This document shows, in pieces, positions 58,252 through 64,000 of a stretch of 64,000 nt of DNA. The translations under genes and the position numbers were made by a program. Each line of letters begins with the position of its first letter. Position 1 is the stretch's first letter. The stretch is from Gordius sp. MW1 (taxonomy: Eukaryota; Nematomorpha; Gordioida; Gordea; Gordiidae). The stretch is from contig OZ038527.1 in assembly GCA_964036665.1 (NCBI GenBank), forward strand, positions 24,513,901 through 24,577,900, written 5' to 3'. The notes under the pieces are model-generated. The model was not told the origin of the DNA, did no database searches, and worked only from the letters and a program-made list of their open reading frames with translations.

Positions 58252-58946
58252 ATGCCTAAATATGAAATAGCTCTAATCTTAAAAATTATGAATAAAGTAA
58301 TTAATATTTTATAATGACATATCTCTTAAGACGGAAACAATTTCAGTATTAAAACGCGTTGGAACTAGCCTTTTAGATAAAAAGGGAATTATAACAAATC
58401 TTGAGAACCTCGGTACTAAACCACTACCATACATCATGAATGCCCATAATCAAAAACACAAGAAAGGCCAGTAAGCTAAACATTTATTTTTAAAAATTAG
58501 CACAAAATCAAAGAGTCATGATAAATGGTGTGATTGTGTTAATTAATATAGTAATTATATGAGTTTTATTATAAATTATTAAATTTCTCAAGTACAAATT
58601 ATTTAGCAAAAGTTTTTTTTAATAAACTTTGTTTAGATATTTTGCATGGGAATTTTTCTTTTCACCAAATTCCATTGCTGATTTTGAAGAAGAGTTATCT
58701 CGTGATATAGATATCATTAGATCAATGGTAGTTTCACTTGATAAAGCACATGAAAAACATGAGATTTCAGTTGAAGCTTGGAAAAATTTAAAAGGACCTC
58801 ACAAAAAGATGAGAGACCTTCCACGACCTTTGCATTGTACTCTACCACTTGAAAAGACGTTACCTGCTTTACGTAATGAACTTCGGGATTATCCAAGATG
58901 GCAAAAGGCTGTCATAAAAGAAATACATTATCCCTCAAAAAATTAG
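58252..58946 (+). CDS. MRPS6: Mitochondrial ribosomal protein bS6m (MRPS6), 3 exons
   Basis: Exons 58252-58296, 58331-58470 and 58637-58946 join in phase (495 nt, 164 aa). The start MPKYEIALILKIMNK is the classic S6 N-terminus. NLENLGTKPLPYIMNAHNQK (strand pair and helix) and QYFAWEFFFSP followed by EEELSRDIDIIRS complete the S6 ferredoxin-like fold. The protein binds 18S-like mitochondrial rRNA in the small-subunit platform. Intron 1 is only 34 nt; intron 2 is 166 nt. About 55 residues follow the S6 core, ending HYPSKN. The animal protein is usually about 125 residues, so this has a C-terminal extension. A poly(A)-like AATAAA lies near 59021. Confidence 0.92.
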
Positions 58947-59716
58947 TTACACATCATTATATATCTGTTATATGCATACTCTTTTGTATATAAAATTATT
59001 AATTTATAAAAAAGGAATGAAATAAATTATATTCATTTGAATTCGCCAAGAAAGGTATTTTGATTGACCATTAGGATCTAGACCTTATATATTGTGGTAA
59101 TTTCTAAAAACTTTGTCATTCTGAGCCAATACTTTTTGTCAAAAATTTAAAACATTTGCCCTATCTTGTTAATTTCTAATTCTTAAAAAAAAAAAATTTC
59201 AAAAACTTTGCACTTTTGCTATTTATTTGTTAATAATGAATTAATAAAAATTAAAAGTCTTTTAATGTTGAAAATGACCAACTATAAAATGTGTTGACCA
59301 CTTATCAAATTTCAAATGAGATGGCTGTATTGACATAAATAAGTTTTGGTAGTGTTAAAAATAAATTTTTGAGGCCTATTAGATTGTTACTAATTTTGTT
59401 TTTACCAATTCTTAGTCTTAACAAAGGTGTATTAGTCATGATTTACGTGAGATTTTTGTCAAAAATAGGGGATTAGTTGCTATTGGCTGTGGGATTGACT
59501 GCATTGAAATATGTAGTACATTTGACCATCTTTAAGTGTATGGGGTTCGTAAAACATTCGTCATAACTTGTTTTGTCATAATTTATTTTCATCTTCGAGA
59601 CGGATCATTGCTAGAAATTACGAATAATTTAACTTCCACTTAATTTAACCCCTCAAAAAACATTCCCTATATACTACGAACTATAAATACTCACCGAAAA
59701 TAACCTGTACGACCCC
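58947..59716. other. AT-rich intergenic, nothing recognised
   Basis: 3' flank of the bS6m gene with no exon or repeat end seen. Confidence 0.4.
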
Positions 59717-59929
59717 CTAACCATTATTTAGTGGGATACTACCTTCTACGTCGAACGCTGTGGTACTGTTTCCCTTAATACCCCCCTCCCCCCTTCCCCG
59801 CATTGTTGGCAATCGCCTTTTTACCATCATCGCGGCTGGGCTTTTATTAGTTTCTGGGTGTTTTGTAGTTCTGTAGTTTTCCAAAAATCTACTTAGACCC
59901 ACCTCCGACTTGTTTCTATAGACCTGCAA
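59717..59929 (-). pseudogene. Gypsy-type integrase C-terminal fragment
   Basis: The minus-strand frame reads LSRFLENYRTTKHPETNKSP then AAMMVKRRLPT. This is the integrase segment after the DDE Glu (L..YR.T.H..T..SPA.L...R.LRT). Only about 40 residues match; the rest is unrelated. Confidence 0.7.
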
Positions 59930-61296
59930 CTGGCCTGTTTAGGTCAGTCGGCCCGCCCGTAATAAAAATTTAAAAGCCCGGCCCGGGCCCGTCAAAATAT
60001 TAAATTATAAGCCCGGACACCGGCCCGCTAATCTTATACAAAGCCCGGCCCGGGCCCGTAAAATTTTTTTATTTCTATTCTCTTGTTTAATTTTTTATCG
60101 ATATGGTAAACAATATGTATGTGTTAAAAATGTTAAATATTGTAAAAATAATAAATTAGAAATTCCCGGTCAGTCAAGTTTTTCTATCTTTTAAAAAACG
60201 ACCTACATGGAAAAATTTTTTACAAGTGGCACTTCAGGATAGATAAAACCATATAAGCCAAATAAACTTTTTTACCCCTTATCTAAGGTTATAATGTTTT
60301 TAATAAAGTTGAAGAAAATATTTTAGAGTTTTTTTTTTAAATTTGTTAATGATAATGAGTAAATAATTCGGCATTTAACCGGGGTTAGATAAAGTAGAAG
60401 TTAGTAACGGTCAGCATTAATTTGCAAAAATTATTTAGCCTGTTTCGCATTCATCCGTTATAAATTAACAACCTAGACAATTGTGGCCTCTGACCGGGCC
60501 AGACAAATTAGATGTAAGCAACGGTCAGCATTAATTTGCAGAGAATTAAAGCCAGTTTCGCATTTATCTGATATATAGCAACAACTTAGACAGGTTGCCC
60601 AAAGAAATTCATAAATAAAAGTAATCATTCAGGCACAAAAACGGTAATCGAATTTGAGCTTGGGCGAGGTCGAAAAAAGTAAAGCCAATCAGCGGTCAGC
60701 AAAATAAAAGTCTTTTACAGAAGCTTAAGTCCACAACCATTAAAACCCGTATAAGTTTCCCCGGCAATTATTAAAAAATTACAAGTTGGACATGACAGGA
60801 TGAACAAGAGGGATAACCAAAAGAGAGCCCATAAATGGCATAGCAATTAATATACTAATCTTAATTACTATTAAATTAAATAAATACACTCAATATTGCT
60901 AGAGGGTATAAATGGGGAGGCAAAGATGGGCACTTGTCCCCATCCAAATCCAAAAATTCTTGATGAAAAAAACATTTTTTGCCTTATTTTAAACCGTCCC
61001 TCCTTTAATTTAAATTAGCTTAAGATTTATAATGCAGTTTGAGAAATTGATATATTAATGAACTAGTATGGAAATAAAATTTGACTTTCCTTGTTAATTT
61101 AATATGCATAAAATAATTATAAATTAGAACATAATAAAACACGTCTTTTATACTAAATCTAATTGATTTTGTAACAGGCTTTTAACGGGCCTTAAGTGTA
61201 ACTAGGCCCGGCCCTAGCCCGTTATGTTATATCGGTCCGTCCAGGCCCGGCCCGTTGTTTTCCTAAGCAGAAGCCCGGCTCGTGCAGGTCTCTAGT
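59917..61296. mobile_element. CCCGG-family hAT element, interrupted
   Basis: The left end TATAGACCTGCA with GGCCCGGGCCCG arrays (59950-60060) and the right end CTCGTGCAGGTCTCTA (61280-61296) with CCCGGCCC arrays (61205-61275) match the termini of 8883-10002. The flanking octamers do not match, so the two ends may come from separate insertions. A TR-type end (GCCCATAAATGGCATAGCAA, about 60829-60848) and a tandem duplication (60376-60600) lie between. Confidence 0.5.
60376..60600. repeat. Tandem duplication of about 115 bp
   Basis: Two units share AACGGTCAGCATTAATTTGC, a GTTTCGCATT block and ACAAC-TAGACA. A weaker third (AGCGGTCAGCA) lies near 60690. The block ends near a TR-type terminus at 60848, so it may be the core repeat of a related element with a different minisatellite. 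Confidence 0.55.
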
Positions 61297-61639
61297 ACAT
61301 ACCTTTCTGAATGGAGGCTGTCCATCATTGATAATTTCCTTTCACCCTGCAAAAATGCTGTAACTCCTGACCTTTGAATTACGGCCCGTTAGATATTAAA
61401 AAAAATATCGCGAAAGTTTCGGTTAATTTAATCATGGTCATTGATGTCTGGACCATAAAGAGGGTGATAAGCGTATGTACGAATTGGTCAAGATAAGTAA
61501 AATAGTCAAAAATGAGAAGAGTCAAACCTTATTTAAGCCGAAGGAATTGATGGTAAGTAAATATTGCAAATGACATTCCTTTCCCGATATTGAGCGAAAA
61601 ATAAGTATAATCTAACTTTGTTAGGAGGATGAGGTTAGG

Positions 61640-62130
61640 ACACAAATGAACAAGATGCAAAAGGCTATGACCCAAATGGACTACATATGAAAGTATCGCT
61701 TGGATGCCTTGAAAAACGCGAGGACGAACCTCCTTAAAACCATACTGTTAGAAAAGGGAATTTTTAATCAATGGAGAGAAAGCACGATTATACCATTATT
61801 TAAAGGCAAAAGAGACCCTGAGGACTGTGGCAATTACAGAGGTATCAAACTAACTTGCCCTCCTTGAAGCTTATGGGAAAAATCTTACTAACAAGGCTGA
61901 AAAACTAGGTGGAAATATCGGCTAACCAATTCGAATTTGTGGCCAACAAATCCACAATCGCTCCATTTTCGCACTGAGACATAAATATGGTGAAAAGAGA
62001 AGAGATCTACATATAGTCATTATCGACTTGGAGAAAGCTTATGCCACGGTCCCTCGTGAATTAATATGGTGGTGTTTTAAAAAAACATGCTGTACTTGAC
62101 GCATATATTCGCTTCTTTGTAAGATATACG
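61640..62130 (+). pseudogene. RTE-clade reverse transcriptase remnant
   Basis: Pieces in shifting frames read ESTIIPLFKGKRDPEDCGNY then RGIKLTC, LKLMGKILLTRLK, ANQFEFVANKSTIA, and VIIDLEKAYATVPRELIWW. These follow the RT fingers, NQFGF and motif A of RTE elements. Several stops and frameshifts are present, and motif C is not reached. It is a different, older lineage than the intact element at 16398-19277. Confidence 0.75.
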
Positions 62131-62229
62131 CTAAGATCTGGAGGTATATGGTTCTCCATCCTCCATTGGTGGGGTTAGTTTAATTAGGTTTTATTCATAT
62201 TGGGTTAAAAATATTTTGATATAATCACT

Positions 62230-62640
62230 GTGTTTATACTTATGCATCACCTCATAGGTTCTTTTGATGCCACTGCCAAGCGCGATATGAAGGCGATATA
62301 TTATAACCGAATAATGATGTATACACTAGATCTTGCAATGAGATGTGTTGGTTATTACTATTCCCCAAACAATTACCGTATGTGTTTACATTATTTTCTA
62401 TACACTTTTTTACATTTTTGATGTTTGCTATACTATCTTTGCGTCTTGTTATGGTAAAACGAGGCATTACCACTAACTTTCCACAATAAGCTTAAACGGT
62501 AGTAATAATAAAATGTTTACAGATTCTTAGACTCTAAATTTAAATTAGATGAATTTATAAAAACTGCAGCCTTTCTTTGCCAAATAGATCAAGCATATGT
62601 GATGAGGTATTGTACCATTTCGCCAAAATCTATCATTTAA
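62230..62640 (+). CDS. Unidentified two-exon ORF upstream of gamma-COP
   Basis: I do not recognise this protein. Exon 62230-62377 (or a start at 62242; or an acceptor at 62257 if there are earlier exons) joins 62531-62640 in phase, giving about 85 residues. The N-terminal part reads FDATAKRDMKAIYYNRIMMY, then DLAMRCVGYYYSPNNY. The second exon reads SKFKLDEFIKTAAFLCQIDQ and ends YCTISPKSII with tandem stops TAATAA. Helix-like, Tyr/Met-rich composition and good splice sites (GTATGT donor, TTCTTAG acceptor) speak for a real gene, perhaps the 3' end of a longer one. It stops 21 nt before the gamma-COP start. Confidence 0.4.
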
Positions 62641-62661
62641 TAACTATTCCACGTTTAAGTC

Positions 62662-64000
62662 ATGCATTATTTGAAAAAGGATAAAAAAGACGAGGAATCA
62701 GGTATCAATTTATTTATTATTGTATTATATTGATTGATAGGTCACGGGTATAATGCGTTTCATAATTTGGATAAAACAATGGTGCTGCAAGAGGTCTATA
62801 TTTATATATTGTAGCCTAAATATTATGTTATTTTAGGCAAGGGTTTTCAATGAATCCCCTGTTAATTCAAAAAAGTGCCTGCAAGTTTTGACCAAAATTT
62901 TGTACATTGTAAATCAGGTAAAGGCTAAAAACTTATATCATTCATATATTATTATAGAATGAACCTATTGGTTTAAGGGAAGCAACAGAATGCTTTTTTG
63001 CTACAACTAAGTTATTTCAGTCGAAAGATGTAAATTAATTTATTTTCTGTATTACAATAACATTTTATTAGCCAATATTAAGAAGAATGGTGTATTTAGT
63101 AATCAAAGACATGGCAAGTTTGGCTCAAGATGTTATAATTGTAACAAGCAGGTAATTAATGCCTCTACGTATTAAACTTTATATGCATATTTAGCCTTAC
63201 AAAAGATATGACTGGAAGGGTATACAATAAACTTATTTGAAAATTATCAAATATATATATTTAATATTATCATCATAATAAATTTTATATATTAACTTAT
63301 AATTAATTTGGCATGATTCAAGTTTTGTGTTATTTAATATAAACTTTTCTATGGTAAAAACATGCTCACTTTAAATTCATTTATATTAAACAGGAGGATA
63401 TGTATCGTGGTCCTGCTATAAGAACATTATGCTCTATTACAGATGTAAGCTAAACTACATTATACAATTTTTATTTAACTATATAACTTTATTTCATCGA
63501 TAATGATTTAATAAACAGTTAAATTTTAAAGATTATAACTTAGTTTTAATATGTTTTGTAGCATACAATGATACAAGCAATTGAACGTTACATGAAACAG
63601 GCCATAGTTGACAAAAATTACACAGTAGCAAGTGCAGCACTCACTTCATCTATGGTAAAAAATTATCAACTGTTTTTTTTGTGTTGAATAACTGCTTATT
63701 TGTTAATTTTTAAATTTTAATCATGATTACTATTTAAAAATGTTATTATATATATATTTGAACCATTTTTAGGGTTTATAACATTACTTTCAATAATTAT
63801 ATTTTTTTTTAAGGTTACACAAATGTTTTATGATTATTTCTTTACCAGTTACTTATATTTTTACGTAGCATTTGTGCAAGGCTCAAGGTGGTGAATTTGT
63901 AAAAAGATGGATAAATGAATTGCAAGAAGCAATAAATTCAGATAATGTTATGGTTCAGGTTAGTATTATTTAAACTTGCTTTCTCATATGTTAAATATTA
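62662..64000 (+). CDS. COPG: Coatomer subunit gamma (gamma-COP), 5' part
   Basis: Nine exons: 62662-62701, 62741-62793, 62837-62917, 62958-63029, 63072-63151, 63195-63219, 63394-63444, 63562-63654, 63869-63958, then a GTTAGT donor; the gene runs out of the window. The 195 codons start [14 protein letters not shown], close to the usual gamma-COP N-terminus, and continue [69 protein letters not shown] and [14 protein letters not shown]. This is the N-terminal alpha-solenoid of the COPI inner coat (adaptin-like), which binds Arf1 on Golgi membranes for retrograde transport. Six of the eight complete introns are 39-43 nt or little more; the rest are 117-214 nt. The full protein is usually about 870 residues. 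An acceptor-like CACGTTTAAG ends 2 nt before the ATG. Confidence 0.94.

Noticed and set aside
59917..61296. Single intact hAT element with CCCGG ends
   Set aside because: Flanking octamers differ and several other repeats lie inside, so I list it only as an interrupted or composite element at reduced confidence.

Overview
This is a strongly AT-rich metazoan nuclear window. The evidence is split genes with GT..AG introns, animal-type proteins (a FERM protein of the FRMD8 type, a class A neuropeptide GPCR, gamma-COP, a mitochondrial ribosomal protein), animal-type transposons and TTAGGG-type motifs. Many introns are extremely short (about 32-50 nt) and lie beside introns of hundreds to thousands of bases. 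That mix is known from flatworms and some other compact spiralians. I suspect a spiralian, flatworm-like animal but cannot name it. All recognised host genes lie on the + strand and use the standard code.

Layout. 1-2171: intergenic with a Tigger/pogo-like MITE. 2172-5874: an 11-exon FRMD8-like gene whose larger introns carry PIF/Harbinger- and hAT-type MITEs. 6466-14743: an 8.3-kb tower of nested transposons. It starts in one MITE that was split by hAT-type elements, which in turn received an LTR element, a BED-finger hAT, a Mutator-like MITE, further MITEs and a minisatellite-bearing element. 15763-23361: a second tower, in which a MITE is split by a second copy of the minisatellite element, which is split by a complete-looking RTE-like non-LTR retrotransposon with an intact 959-codon ORF (minus strand). 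23363-29400: no gene seen. 29401-29707 and 41598-47729: a class A peptide GPCR. Two different first exons (N-terminus to the start of TM3), 12 kb apart, end in the same phase, and only one downstream exon (TM3 to C-terminus) is visible. 33346-35249: a MITE split by a hAT element with a transposase C-terminal remnant. 49700-53003: a mosaic of Ty3/gypsy-type pieces between two near-identical LTRs. 53517-57264: reverse-orientation copies of the minisatellite element. 58252-58946: mitochondrial ribosomal protein bS6m (3 exons). 59717-62100: gypsy, hAT and RTE remnants. 62230-62640: an unidentified two-exon ORF ending 21 nt before the start of the gamma-COP gene (62662 to beyond the window end).

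The host genes do not form a pathway. FRMD8-type proteins and gamma-COP both act in membrane-protein trafficking, but nothing here shows that they are co-regulated. The most interesting signals are the paired alternative first exons of the GPCR, the minisatellite element with CCAAT palindromes and hairpin ends (with an empty target site available inside the window), the RTE whose endonuclease has Gln where the family has catalytic Glu, and the very tight spacing upstream of gamma-COP.
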